64,000 nucleotides of DNA from Marinobacterium sp. xm-d-530. GTDB lineage: Bacteria > Pseudomonadota > Gammaproteobacteria > Pseudomonadales > Balneatricaceae. The notes under the pieces are model-generated. The model saw only the letters and a program-made list of their open reading frames with translations. It did no database searches and had not been told where the DNA came from. A program made the position numbers and the translations under genes. Location: NCBI RefSeq assembly GCF_013283365.1, contig NZ_WBYM01000002.1, forward strand, positions 62,001-126,000. Reading direction: 5' to 3'. Positions 26,542 to 35,094 of this stretch are shown in pieces; within the stretch, counting starts at the first letter, position 1; every line of letters begins with the position of its first letter.

Positions 26542-28610
26542 AGGTATTCAGTTTTCACGGCGGCATTCACCCGCCAGAAAATAAGAAGCAGTCTACTCGC
26601 GCTTCAGTGCGGACCATGCCCATTCCTAAAAGCTTGGTCATTCCAACCCAGCAACACCTTGGCCTAGCCGCTGACCCTGTTGTCTCTGTTGGAGATAAAG
26701 TACTTAAAGGACAAATCATCGCTGAACCCGTAGGTCGTATTAGTGCGTCGTTGCATGCACCAACCTCCGGCACCGTTACCGCGATCGAAGCACAACCCGT
26801 GCCGCACGCGTCGGGTCTAACCGCTGAATGTATTGTGATTGAATCAGATGGCCTAGATCAGTGGATTGAACATCAGGCAATTGATTATAAGGGCATAGAG
26901 CGTTCTGCACTGGTTAACCAGATTCGCCAAATGGGTATTGCAGGTATGGGTGGTGCAGGCTTCCCAACCGATGTGAAATTGAACTTGGGTTCAGATCACA
27001 TTGTCACCACCTTGATTATCAATGCGGCTGAGTGTGAGCCCTACATTACTGCTGACGATATGCTGATGCGTGAGCACGCCTCTGAAATATTAGAAGGTAT
27101 TAAAATCATTCAGCATCTGTTGGAGCCAACTCATACCCTAATTGGTATAGAGGATAACAAGCCCAACGCGATTCGCGCCCTCAATGAGGCGCTCGCTGAA
27201 ACTGATATCGATGTGGATCTCGTCGTGGTTCCGACCAAATACCCTTCCGGTGGTGAACGCCAATTGATTCAGCTTTTAACCGGTGTAGAAGTACCGAGTG
27301 GCAAAATACCGGCTGACATTGGCATTGTGGTGCAAAACGTTGGGACGGCTCAGGCGCTGCATCGCGCGATCAATCACGGGGAGCCATTAATACAACGTAT
27401 TGTGACGGTAACCGGTGAGGCAGTTGAGCACCCTGGGAACTTCTGGACACTGATCGGAACACCTTTTTCAGAACTGCTTTCGGCGGCTGATCTAAAACCG
27501 GGCGCCATGCATCGTCTGGTGATGGGCGGTCCAATGATGGGGGTTGCCGCAGAAACCGATTCAATTCCGGTCATCAAAACAACCAACTGTCTGATCGCGG
27601 CGACCGATAGCGAGATGCCCGAAGCGCCTGCGGCACAGCCCTGTATCCGATGTGGAATGTGTGAACAGGCCTGCCCTGCACAACTGCTTCCGCAGCAGCT
27701 CTACTGGTTTGCAAAAGGCAAAGAGTTTGAGAAGGCGAAAAACCATAACCTGTTTGACTGTATAGAGTGCGGAGCTTGCGCCTACGTCTGCCCTAGCAGC
27801 ATTCCTCTGGTGCAATTCTACCGTTTTACCAAATCTGAGATCCGTGCAGAGGAACTTGAACAACGCAAAGCTGACCATGCTCGTGAGCGATTCGAAGCGA
27901 GACAAGCTCGCCTAGAACGCGAGGCAATCGAGAAAGCGGAACGACGTAAAGCACGCGCGGCTGAAGCGGCTAAAGCTCAAGCAGAACGTAAGAAACAGTC
28001 CAGCAGTGAAACTGCGCAAGATGACACAGCGGCACTGAAAACAGCTGCGGCCGTTGCCAGAACCAAATTGAAGAAAGCCGAAATCGCCCTCAAAAATGCC
28101 CAAGATAAAGGTCTGGATGGCGTTGAAACTCTGCAAGCGACTGTCGATAAACTTAAACAGGCAGCGACTGAGGCTGAACAGGCCCTTCAGAACAGCTCTA
28201 CAACGGAAGCAGTCCAATCAACGCCAACTAAGAGCGAACCGAAAGAGGCTAAACCGGATCTAAAAGCGCTGAAGCAGCAAGTTTCGATCATGCGCACCAA
28301 GTTGAAGAAGGCAGAAGCCGCCGAAGAGAAAGACGAAAGCGAAATCGAAGCGTTGAAGTCTCGCCTAGAAGAGGCAAGCAAAGCCCATACTGATGCTGAC
28401 AATGCTCTGATTGAACTGGCCCAGAGCGCAGGAATTGATCTTAAACAGCTGCGCATTGATGTTGCCATGGCGAAGGTTGCCATAACCAAGATTGAACGTG
28501 CGATCAGCAAGAGTGATGACGAGACAGAGCAAGAAGCTCTGAAAACCGATCTTGAGTCAGCCAAAAGTCATTTCGCTCAACTTGAATCACAACTTAAACC
28601 GTACGAGTAG
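26538..28610 (+). CDS. rsxC: electron transport complex subunit RsxC/RnfC
   Basis: NADH/FMN- and Fe4S-containing subunit facing the cytoplasm. The 690-residue protein starts at GTG. The conserved core (about 1-435) has [23 protein letters not shown] (flavin/NADH region), [11 protein letters not shown] and two ferredoxin motifs [12 protein letters not shown] and [13 protein letters not shown]. After residue 435 comes a tail of some 250 residues, highly charged and rich in Ala, Lys and Glu, predicted to be coiled coil. It has three degenerate repeats starting near residues 503, 577 and 637 (core RTKLKKAE). Variable Ala/Lys-rich tails are known in gammaproteobacterial RsxC; their role is unclear. 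Confidence 0.95.
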   Translation: MKVFSFHGGIHPPENKKQSTRASVRTMPIPKSLVIPTQQHLGLAADPVVSVGDKVLKGQIIAEPVGRISASLHAPTSGTVTAIEAQPVPHASGLTAECIVIESDGLDQWIEHQAIDYKGIERSALVNQIRQMGIAGMGGAGFPTDVKLNLGSDHIVTTLIINAAECEPYITADDMLMREHASEILEGIKIIQHLLEPTHTLIGIEDNKPNAIRALNEALAETDIDVDLVVVPTKYPSGGERQLIQLLTGVEVPSGKIPADIGIVVQNVGTAQALHRAINHGEPLIQRIVTVTGEAVEHPGNFWTLIGTPFSELLSAADLKPGAMHRLVMGGPMMGVAAETDSIPVIKTTNCLIAATDSEMPEAPAAQPCIRCGMCEQACPAQLLPQQLYWFAKGKEFEKAKNHNLFDCIECGACAYVCPSSIPLVQFYRFTKSEIRAEELEQRKADHARERFEARQARLEREAIEKAERRKARAAEAAKAQAERKKQSSSETAQDDTAALKTAAAVARTKLKKAEIALKNAQDKGLDGVETLQATVDKLKQAATEAEQALQNSSTTEAVQSTPTKSEPKEAKPDLKALKQQVSIMRTKLKKAEAAEEKDESEIEALKSRLEEASKAHTDADNALIELAQSAGIDLKQLRIDVAMAKVAITKIERAISKSDDETEQEALKTDLESAKSHFAQLESQLKPYE

Positions 28611-28619
28611 GATTAACAG

Positions 28620-29672
28620 ATGTCACTGATACGGATGAGTTCACCCCACGTTACCCGCAGCAATACCAGCTCTGGTGTCATGCAGCTAGTCATTCTGGCG
28701 ATGATTCCAGGCATACTCGCGCTGACCCTCTTCTTCGGTTGGGGTACTTTGATTCAGGTTGCGATCTGCCTAGCCTCAGGGCTCGCGTTTGAAGCGCTTG
28801 CTCTGAAGATGCGCGGACTGCCCATTTCACGCTACCTAGGTGATTATTCCGCCACGGTAACGGCACTTCTATTAGCAGTCTCTATACCGCCCTCAGCACC
28901 GCTCTGGATCGGTATTGTTGGGATGTTTGTTGCGATTCTATTTGCTAAACAGGTTTATGGCGGCATTGGTAATAATCCCTTTAATCCAGCCATGGTCGCC
29001 TACGCCCTACTGCTGGTCTCATTCCCGGTTCAGATGACCAGTTGGAACCTTCCCTACGTATTAAGTGGCAGTGAGGGTTGGTCCATTCCAGCTATATCGG
29101 AGTCACTGTCACTGATCTTTGCCGGATCATCACAGATGATGGATGCCTACACCGGGGCGACCCCTTTGGATATTCTGCGCAACCGTGATGGTTTTACGAC
29201 AGAAGAGATGTGGCGCAGCAATCAAACCTTGATTGAGGGTGCCGCAGCCTATCACGCCCTTTCGGCCGCATGGTTTATGGGTGGCATCTACCTGATCTAC
29301 AAAAAGGTATTCACTTGGCATACCCCTGTCAGCATTCTTGTCACCTTAGGCTTTGTGAGTGCCATCGCTTATGGTGTCGATCCCAGTAATTTTGTTGACC
29401 CGTTTAACCACCTAACACTGGGCGCCACCATGTTAGCAGCGTTTTTTATCGCTACAGATCCGGTCTCATCCGCTACCAGTAACCGCGGACGAATCGTTTT
29501 TGGTATGGGTATCGGATTGTTAATTTTCATTATTCGAACCTGGGGTAACTACCCTGATGCTGTTGCTTTTTCGGTACTTCTAATGAATCTAGCGGCGCCC
29601 ATGATCGACCACTACACCCAACCGCGTAGTTACGGCCATAAACGTGCACGCCTTGGACCTAAAGGAGAGTGA
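28620..29672 (+). CDS. rsxD: electron transport complex subunit RsxD/RnfD
   Basis: Membrane subunit that binds FMN covalently. The 350-residue protein has about nine helices, the SSPHVTRSNTSSGVM start, GGIGNNPFNPAMV and the flavinylation site DAYTGATPLDILR (Thr in the TGAT segment, about residue 179). Its last bases overlap a possible GTG of rsxG, but the rsxG ATG lies two bases past the stop. Confidence 0.95.
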   Translation: MSLIRMSSPHVTRSNTSSGVMQLVILAMIPGILALTLFFGWGTLIQVAICLASGLAFEALALKMRGLPISRYLGDYSATVTALLLAVSIPPSAPLWIGIVGMFVAILFAKQVYGGIGNNPFNPAMVAYALLLVSFPVQMTSWNLPYVLSGSEGWSIPAISESLSLIFAGSSQMMDAYTGATPLDILRNRDGFTTEEMWRSNQTLIEGAAAYHALSAAWFMGGIYLIYKKVFTWHTPVSILVTLGFVSAIAYGVDPSNFVDPFNHLTLGATMLAAFFIATDPVSSATSNRGRIVFGMGIGLLIFIIRTWGNYPDAVAFSVLLMNLAAPMIDHYTQPRSYGHKRARLGPKGE

Positions 29673-29674
29673 GT

Positions 29675-30331
29675 ATGGAGATCAATGAGAACCCTACCAC
29701 CACTCAATCCATCTCTAAGAGCGCGGTTGGTATTGGTCTGTTTGCCGTTTTGTCGGCCGCTGTGATAGCCATTACTCAAGTGACGACGGTCGATCGTATT
29801 GATGCCAACGTTCGTGAAGCTGAATCGAAGGCACTCTATGAGATCTTCCCTGCGAGCATTGATGAACAACTGTATGACCATCGCATTGAACTGGATGCAG
29901 GACAGCTGAACGTCGAAACTGGGATCACTGGGTACCAAGCGATACAAAACAATCAGGTAGTGGGGGTTATTTTACCGGTCACCTCCTCTCAGGGTTACTC
30001 TGGTGACATCGATCTGATTGTCGGAATCAATGCGGACAGCTCCATTGCCGGTGTGCGAGTCATCTCCCACAAAGAGACCCCAGGGCTTGGCGATAAAATC
30101 GATAGAGCTAAATCAGATTGGATAGAAAGCTTCAGAGGGACTCGTCGACAGGGTCAAGATGATTCAAACTGGGCCGTGAAAAAAGATGGCGGCCAGTTTG
30201 ATCAATTTACCGGTGCAACGATCACACCCAGGGCTGTCGTCAAAGCAACCAGCGTTGCGTTAGACTACTTTGAGTCCCACAAGAATCTGTTATTGTCACC
30301 CGCGAATCGTGAGAAGAGCTATGCAGAGTGA
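29675..30331 (+). CDS. rsxG: electron transport complex subunit RsxG/RnfG
   Basis: Periplasmic FMN-carrying subunit with an N-terminal anchor helix (about 18-38). The 218-residue protein has the family segments [17 protein letters not shown] and the covalent FMN site [12 protein letters not shown] (about 171-182). ATG 29675 is preferred to GTG 29669 because AAGGAG at 29662-29667 is seven bases from the ATG but only one from the GTG. It overlaps rsxE by 11 bases. Confidence 0.94.
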   Translation: MEINENPTTTQSISKSAVGIGLFAVLSAAVIAITQVTTVDRIDANVREAESKALYEIFPASIDEQLYDHRIELDAGQLNVETGITGYQAIQNNQVVGVILPVTSSQGYSGDIDLIVGINADSSIAGVRVISHKETPGLGDKIDRAKSDWIESFRGTRRQGQDDSNWAVKKDGGQFDQFTGATITPRAVVKATSVALDYFESHKNLLLSPANREKSYAE

Positions 30332-31031
30332 AACACAGACACTGATTAAGAATGGGCTTTGGACCAACAACCCAGCCCTGGTTCAACTACTTGGACTCTG
30401 TCCGCTACTCGCCGTCACCAACTCGGTGGTTAACGCGCTAGGACTTGGATTGGCGACACTGGTCGTCCTGACCGGCAGCAACTTGACGGTATCACTGTTC
30501 CGCAAGCTAACACCTGAAACGGTTCGCCTACCCATATTCGTAATGATTATTGCCGCCTTTGTCACCGCCATCGAATTATTGATGCAAGCCTTCACTTATG
30601 AGCTCTATACCATTCTGGGTATTTTCATTCCGCTCATCGTCACCAACTGTGTGATTATGGGGCGTGCCGATGCCTTTGCCTCTCGAAATGCGATCAAAGA
30701 GTCGTTTATCGACGGCTTCTTTATGTCGATTGGTTTTATGCTGGTCTTGGTCATTCTTGGCGCGATGCGTGAACTACTGGGCACAGGTGCTCTGTTTGCC
30801 AACATGGATCTTCTATTCGGAGAGATGGCAACGAACTGGCATATTACTTTGGCAGATGACTATCCTAACTTCCTATTTGCCATTCTACCGCCGGGCGCAT
30901 TCCTAGGTTTGGGCCTTTTGATCGCACTGAAAAACCTGATTGATCAGCGAATCAAAGAGCGACAACCAATCCCTGAGCCAACCGAAGCTCCGGTAAGTAC
31001 GGGTTCAAAGCGGGTCCGCGTAACAGGCTAA
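30321..31031 (+). CDS. rsxE: electron transport complex subunit RsxE/RnfE
   Basis: Membrane subunit homologous to RsxA. The 236-residue protein has six helices, [29 protein letters not shown] near the start and [24 protein letters not shown] in the middle. The frame is open to 30270, but ATG 30321 gives the standard N-terminus and sits in the rsxG 3' end. The basic C-terminal tail ([10 protein letters not shown]) is cytoplasmic. nth follows after three bases. Confidence 0.96.
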   Translation: MQSETQTLIKNGLWTNNPALVQLLGLCPLLAVTNSVVNALGLGLATLVVLTGSNLTVSLFRKLTPETVRLPIFVMIIAAFVTAIELLMQAFTYELYTILGIFIPLIVTNCVIMGRADAFASRNAIKESFIDGFFMSIGFMLVLVILGAMRELLGTGALFANMDLLFGEMATNWHITLADDYPNFLFAILPPGAFLGLGLLIALKNLIDQRIKERQPIPEPTEAPVSTGSKRVRVTG

Positions 31032-31034
31032 GCG

Positions 31035-31670
31035 ATGAACAAACAAAAACGCACCGAGATCTTCGAGCGACTGAAAGCGGACAATCCACATCCAACAACC
31101 GAACTTGAATACAGTTCGCCGTTTGAGCTGCTGGCAGCCGTACTTCTATCGGCTCAGGCTACTGACGTTGGAGTGAACAAAGCGACTCGTAAGCTATTCC
31201 CTATCGCCAACACACCGCAAGCAATCATTGACTTGGGCATTGACGGGCTTAAAGAGAAAATTAAGACCATCGGCCTATTCAATACCAAGGCTGAGAATCT
31301 GATGAAGACCTGCCATATGCTGGTCGATCTTCATAACTCAGTGGTTCCAGACAACCGAGAAGATCTTGAAGCGCTTCCGGGTGTTGGACGTAAGACCGCC
31401 AATGTAATTCTAAATACCGCCTTTGGCCAACCCACCATGGCAGTTGATACCCATATATTCCGTGTCTCCAACCGGACTGGGATCGCCCCTGGTAAAAATG
31501 TATTAGAGGTCGAGAAGCGACTGCTGCGCCTTGTGCCAAAGGAGTATTTAATCGATGCCCACCATTGGTTGATACTGCATGGCCGCTATGTCTGCGTCGC
31601 TAGAAAGCCTCGATGTGGCGCCTGTAACATTGAAGATTTGTGTGAATTCAAAAAGAAAACAGACTACTAG
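31035..31670 (+). CDS. nth: endonuclease III
   Basis: Bifunctional DNA glycosylase/AP lyase that removes oxidised pyrimidines. The 211-residue enzyme has the helix-hairpin-helix LPGVGRKTANVILNTAF with catalytic Lys (about 120), the catalytic Asp in AVDTHIFRVSNR (about 138), and the C-terminal 4Fe-4S loop with spacing C-x6-C-x2-C-x5-C (CVARKPRCGACNIEDLC). It is the last conserved gene of the rsxABCDGE-nth operon, the same order as in E. coli. Confidence 0.97.
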   Translation: MNKQKRTEIFERLKADNPHPTTELEYSSPFELLAAVLLSAQATDVGVNKATRKLFPIANTPQAIIDLGIDGLKEKIKTIGLFNTKAENLMKTCHMLVDLHNSVVPDNREDLEALPGVGRKTANVILNTAFGQPTMAVDTHIFRVSNRTGIAPGKNVLEVEKRLLRLVPKEYLIDAHHWLILHGRYVCVARKPRCGACNIEDLCEFKKKTDY

Positions 31671-31678
31671 GATCCATT

Positions 31679-32089
31679 ATGAGCAACGATGACAACAAGC
31701 CCTACCAAGGTGAAACCAACCAGACCAAAAATGGCTTTTTAACACTGATGTCTCGTTTAGTGATTGATGAAAAGTTGCCGGTACGTTTTATGTACAAAAC
31801 CGTGCCAGAGCATCTAAATGACACCGGCTGGCGACTATTCACTGGGTATGAAGATGATGAGTTTCTAGCCAACGAACAGGTGAATATGATTCCCATGCCT
31901 TTAGAGAAAGTCGTGAAAATAGACCCCTCTCTAGAACCCCTGCTTGAGTACAATGCCGGCACGGTCTGGGAGCGCGCACCTGAATCCGAAGGCTGGGAGC
32001 GTGTCTACGACTATAAGATCCCAAGTGCTAACGTCGATGTCGAGATCACCAATGATGTGGATCAGTTCGGTAACGAAACAACCCACTGA
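31679..32089 (+). CDS. DUF2185 (Imm33-like) family protein
   Basis: A 136-residue soluble acidic protein. The pattern SRLVIDEKLPVRFMYK, then DTGWRLFTGYEDDEFLANEQVN, then KIDPSLEPLLEYNAGTVWER is that of the DUF2185 domain, sometimes described as an immunity-like fold of toxin systems. No toxin gene is beside it, so a free-standing role is more likely. It follows nth by eight bases and is probably in the same transcript. The family assignment is from memory of the motif pattern. Confidence 0.65.
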   Translation: MSNDDNKPYQGETNQTKNGFLTLMSRLVIDEKLPVRFMYKTVPEHLNDTGWRLFTGYEDDEFLANEQVNMIPMPLEKVVKIDPSLEPLLEYNAGTVWERAPESEGWERVYDYKIPSANVDVEITNDVDQFGNETTH

Positions 32090-32101
32090 TCAATCCCTAC
32101 T

Positions 32102-32131
32102 AATCGCGACCGCCACTTAAGGGTCGCGATT
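32102..32131 (+). terminator. terminator-like hairpin after the rsx-nth-DUF2185 transcript
   Basis: Perfect ten-base stem AATCGCGACC (32102-32111) / GGTCGCGATT (32122-32131) with a ten-base loop. The T-run after it is weak. Confidence 0.65.
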
Positions 32132-32147
32132 CCAGTTTAATTACGCC

Positions 32148-32176
32148 CTTGAATTTTCTATTTACTATCCCCAAAT
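32148..32176 (+). promoter_or_regulatory. predicted sigma-32 (heat-shock) promoter of ibpA
   Basis: CTTGAA (32148-32153) and CCCCAAAT (32169-32176), 15 bases apart, match the heat-shock consensus CTTGAA / CCCCATnT closely. Transcription would start near 32183, about 90 bases before the gene. Confidence 0.75.
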
Positions 32177-32249
32177 TATTTATGTAGGCAGTGACCATGA
32201 GGTGCTGCACATCTTAACCACGCCGATTGGGTGGTTTAACTTTGAACTA

Positions 32250-32273
32250 CATATTGCTTAATTTGAGGATATG
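32250..32273 (+). promoter_or_regulatory. ROSE-like RNA thermometer hairpin over the ibpA ribosome-binding site
   Basis: CATAT (32250-32254) pairs with ATATG (32269-32273). Inside this, a UUGCU (32254-32258) faces AGGA of the Shine-Dalgarno (32266-32269) with a bulged U and a G-G opposition. This is the arrangement that defines ROSE thermometers, as known for E. coli ibpA. Heat would melt it and expose the ribosome-binding site. The structure is predicted by eye. Confidence 0.65.
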
Positions 32274-32276
32274 ACC

Positions 32277-32690
32277 ATGCGTAATTTTGACCTAACACCC
32301 CTATACCGTTCAGCCATTGGCTTCGATCGCCTAGCCAACATGATTGATACCGCTAACCGAAGCGAACAATCAGCTTACCCTCCGTACAATATCGAAGCGA
32401 CCGGAGAGAACTCTTACCGCATTACTATGGCTGTAGCCGGCTTTACTCGCGAAGAGATTGAGATTACCAGCGAGAGCGGCAACCTAGTGATTCGTGGTAA
32501 CAAAGCGGAAGATCAAGTAGAGCGTACCTACCTCTACCAAGGCATCGCAGCCCGTAACTTTGAGCGCAGATTCCAACTAGCCGATCACGTCCGCGTTGAA
32601 AATGCGTCGATGGAAAATGGACTGCTTCACGTTGAATTGATCCGTGAAATTCCAGAAGCGATGAAAGCTCGTCGGATTGAGATTAGCTAA
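32277..32690 (+). CDS. ibpA: small heat-shock protein IbpA
   Basis: Holdase chaperone of the alpha-crystallin/Hsp20 family that coats aggregating proteins. The 137-residue product has E. coli IbpA's length and start (MRNFDLTPLYRSAIGFDRL). An alpha-crystallin domain follows (about 33-125) with PYNIEATGENSYRITMAVAGF, and the conserved ENGLLHVEL and I-x-I-like RRIEIS end. ATG 32277 is preferred to ATG 32271 because GAGG at 32265-32268 is eight bases from it, against two from the other. It has its own heat-shock promoter and thermometer. Confidence 0.95.
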   Translation: MRNFDLTPLYRSAIGFDRLANMIDTANRSEQSAYPPYNIEATGENSYRITMAVAGFTREEIEITSESGNLVIRGNKAEDQVERTYLYQGIAARNFERRFQLADHVRVENASMENGLLHVELIREIPEAMKARRIEIS

Positions 32691-32700
32691 GAATAGACTT

Positions 32701-32730
32701 AAAAAAACGCGGCATTTGCCGCGTTTTTTA
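32701..32730 (+). terminator. intrinsic terminator after ibpA (symmetrical)
   Basis: A-run, stem CGCGGC / GCCGCG with ATTT loop, T-run. It can work in both directions. Confidence 0.93.
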
Positions 32731-32733
32731 ACC

Positions 32734-32826
32734 GTGACTGGCCTTCAGCCTGTCATCGACCCTTGCCGCTTCTTCCAGAAGATAGAGCAAAATCTACCAG
32801 CGGATGACAGGCTGAAAGCCAGTCAC
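32734..32826. repeat. imperfect palindromic repeat, copy 1
   Basis: GTGACTGGC + CTTCAGCCTGTCATC on the left is the near-complete reverse complement of GATGACAGGCTGAAAG + CCAGTCAC on the right, 93 bases in total with a 45-base centre. A second copy of the same length and design lies at 49661-49752, with shared centre words (TCTTCCAGA) and right arm. The element resembles a REP/MITE-type dispersed palindrome. It has no coding capacity. Confidence 0.8.
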
Positions 32827-32835
32827 CGTCACGAG

Positions 32836-32876
32836 ATGTAGGAGCGAATTAGCGCGAAGCGATAAACCGCGATCTG
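32836..32876. repeat. REP-like GTAGGAGCG sequence
   Basis: Directly beside palindrome copy 1 is a segment starting TGTAGGAGCGAATTAGCGCG and continuing through AAGCGATAAACCGCG. It resembles the opening of the well-known REP sequences of Pseudomonas (TGTAGGAGCGAGCTTGC...). Only one copy was found in the window, so its status as a repeat rests on that resemblance. Confidence 0.4.
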
Positions 32877-32895
32877 TTATGAAAGCCAAAACTGA

Positions 32896-33843
32896 TTACT
32901 GGAGTCGGCTTTTAAGAACATCCCCAATCTTCACAGCATCCCGCTCTGTTCTGAGCTCTTGGAATAGCTCTTTAGCTTGCGGATAGTGCCAGCCCAGCAT
33001 ATTGCACCACTGTTTAATACGACCATGCACGTGTCGCTCTTCGATTAACGAGAAGACATCATTATAAAATTCAAGGATATTCGGCTTAAGCAGCTGCCAA
33101 CACTCATCCAAATCGGCCGGGTAGCTTCTATCTTTAATCTGAAGCGGTAGCAGTGGGTTAGCAACCCAGCCTCGCCCTATCATGACATCGTCACACCCAC
33201 TGACCTCTCGGCAACGGTCATAGTCTTCAACGTTCCAGACTTCGCCATTGGCAATCACTGGAATTGAGACTGCATTTCGAATCTTGGCGATCCACTCCCA
33301 GTGTGCCGGCGGTTTGTACCCCTCTACCTTCGTGCGGGCATGCACCGTCAAATAGCTTGCACCAGCCGCTTCGATCGCCTGCGCATTATCGATTGCCAAT
33401 GATTTGTCTTCATACCCTAGGCGCATTTTAGCACTGACTTCGATATGGCTAGGAACCGCATCACGCACCGCTTTAACGGCATCATGAACGATCTTGGGCT
33501 CCTTAAGGAGAATCGATCCACCCCTACTCTTATTAACGGTTTTGGCGGGGCATCCGAAGTTCATATCAATCGCAGGCGCGCCCAACTCAAGTGCAATTAA
33601 AGCATTGTTGGCCAGGGATACAGGATCAGAACCCAATAACTGAACAACCAGAGGGGTATCGCCGTAACCGCAATAATCCTGTTTCAGTTCTGGGATCAGT
33701 TTATGAAAGACTTTAGGGGGAAGCAGCGTGTCGTTAACGCGCACAAACTCGGAGACCATCTGATCGGCGCCGCCCACTCGAGCGATGAGGCGACGCATGC
33801 TGTAATCAACAACGCCCTCCATCGGGGCAACAATCAGACGCAT
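32896..33843 (-). CDS. dusC: tRNA-dihydrouridine(16) synthase DusC
   Basis: Flavoenzyme that reduces uridine 16 in tRNA. The 315-residue protein begins with the DusC-type APMEGVVDYSMRRLI. It has the catalytic Cys in NFGCPAKTVNKSRGG (about 98), FMN-binding KMRLGYEDK and HARTKVEGYK, and IANGEVWNVEDYDRC. The 'NFGCPAKTVNKSRGG' and 'TEFVRV'-like SEFVRV motifs favour DusC over DusA or DusB. It is the last gene of the long minus-strand run, 12 bases after metZ. Confidence 0.93.
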   Translation of the reverse strand: MRLIVAPMEGVVDYSMRRLIARVGGADQMVSEFVRVNDTLLPPKVFHKLIPELKQDYCGYGDTPLVVQLLGSDPVSLANNALIALELGAPAIDMNFGCPAKTVNKSRGGSILLKEPKIVHDAVKAVRDAVPSHIEVSAKMRLGYEDKSLAIDNAQAIEAAGASYLTVHARTKVEGYKPPAHWEWIAKIRNAVSIPVIANGEVWNVEDYDRCREVSGCDDVMIGRGWVANPLLPLQIKDRSYPADLDECWQLLKPNILEFYNDVFSLIEERHVHGRIKQWCNMLGWHYPQAKELFQELRTERDAVKIGDVLKSRLQ

Positions 33844-33855
33844 AAAAAATCGATT

Positions 33856-35085
33856 TTAAATGGCGTCTAAGCCACGCTGTAGATCGCGCTTGAGATCATC
33901 AACGTTCTCTAGGCCGACAGAGAGACGAATCAAGCTATCTTGAATACCCGCTTCTGCACGAGCTTCAGCTGACATACGTCCGTGAGTCGTCGTTGCAGGG
34001 TGAGTAATCGTGCTCTTAACATCACCTAGATTACCGGTTATCGAGATGACTTCAGTTGCATCGATAAACGACCAAGCCGCCTCTTGCTGGCTCAGGGTAT
34101 CGCTCGCAACTTCAAACCCAAGTACCGCACCAAATCCCGATTGCTGACGAGCAGCCAGTTCATGTTGTGGATGCGAAGCGAGACCTGAGTAGTAGACTCT
34201 CGCTACTTTCGGCTGGCTTTCTAGCCACTGTGCAATCTCTAGTGCAGCTTCTGAGTGCGCTCTCATTCGCAGTGGAAGTGTCTCTAAGCCTTTTTGGAAA
34301 ACCCATGCATTGAATGGACTCAGACAGGAGCCCGCTGTACGGATAAACCCGAACACCTCTTCCATATCAGCATCTGAACCAACCACAACGCCACCGACAA
34401 CACGACCCTGTCCATCAAGGTGTTTGGTGGCCGAGTGCATGACAATATCCGCGCCGAGCGACAGCGGCTTTTGCAAAGCAGGAGTTAAGAAACAGTTATC
34501 CACTACCAACTTTGCGCCCGCAGCATGTGCCACGTCAGCAACGGCCTGTATGTCCGTCACCTCGGCTAGAGGGTTACTGGGCGTCTCTAAGAAGAACATA
34601 CGGGTTGTTGGACGCACAGCCGATTGCCATGCGTTCAAATCTTTAGGATCAACAAAGGTCGTTTCGATCCCTGCTCGACTCACGTACTTTTCAAACAGTG
34701 ATACGGTTGAACCAAACACAGAGCGAGAACAGACCACATGATCGCCATGTTTCATTAATGACAAACAGAGACTCATAATGCCCGCCATCCCTGAACTGGT
34801 CGCTATGGCGCGCTCCCCACCCTCTAGCGCCGCAATACGACGCTCAAAGGCCTGAACCGTCGGGTTGGTGAAACGTGAGTAGACATTGCCTTCGATGTTG
34901 CCGGCAAAGGTATCAGCAGCCTCTTTTGCTGAGCTGTAGACAAAACTAGAGGTTGGGAAGATTGCGTCGGAGTGTTCACCCTCTTCACTACGCCACTGAC
35001 CCGCTCTAACTGCGAGCGTCTCTACCGCGTAGTGATCATCGCTGAACTGAATCCTTTCAGGTCGTTCGAACTGCTTACTTCCCAT
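33856..35085 (-). CDS. metZ: O-succinylhomoserine sulfhydrylase
   Basis: PLP enzyme that makes homocysteine directly from O-succinylhomoserine and sulfide, linking this region to the sulfide-forming cys genes. The 409-residue protein has the Cys/Met-metabolism fold: TNPTVQAFERRIAALEGG, SSGMAG, and the PLP lysine in HSATKHLDGQGRVVGG (about 209). Position directly after purF, as in pseudomonads, supports metZ over metB or metC. Start at ATG 35085, nine bases after the purF stop. Confidence 0.94.
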   Translation of the reverse strand: MGSKQFERPERIQFSDDHYAVETLAVRAGQWRSEEGEHSDAIFPTSSFVYSSAKEAADTFAGNIEGNVYSRFTNPTVQAFERRIAALEGGERAIATSSGMAGIMSLCLSLMKHGDHVVCSRSVFGSTVSLFEKYVSRAGIETTFVDPKDLNAWQSAVRPTTRMFFLETPSNPLAEVTDIQAVADVAHAAGAKLVVDNCFLTPALQKPLSLGADIVMHSATKHLDGQGRVVGGVVVGSDADMEEVFGFIRTAGSCLSPFNAWVFQKGLETLPLRMRAHSEAALEIAQWLESQPKVARVYYSGLASHPQHELAARQQSGFGAVLGFEVASDTLSQQEAAWSFIDATEVISITGNLGDVKSTITHPATTTHGRMSAEARAEAGIQDSLIRLSVGLENVDDLKRDLQRGLDAI

Positions 35086-35094
35086 GCTTCATCC

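Noticed and set aside
28187-28564. A 125-residue frame on the minus strand opposite the rsxC tail
   Set aside because: Produced by the repetitive Lys/Ala/Glu codons of rsxC; the Ser/Ala/Leu-rich translation has no family features.
31679-32089. The DUF2185 protein as the immunity half of a toxin-immunity pair
   Set aside because: There is no toxin, polymorphic-toxin or secretion gene nearby; it follows nth as an ordinary operon member.
34310-34741. A 143-residue plus-strand frame opposite metZ
   Set aside because: It is fully inside the well-supported metZ gene; the Thr/Ser/Pro-rich translation is a typical reverse-frame shadow.
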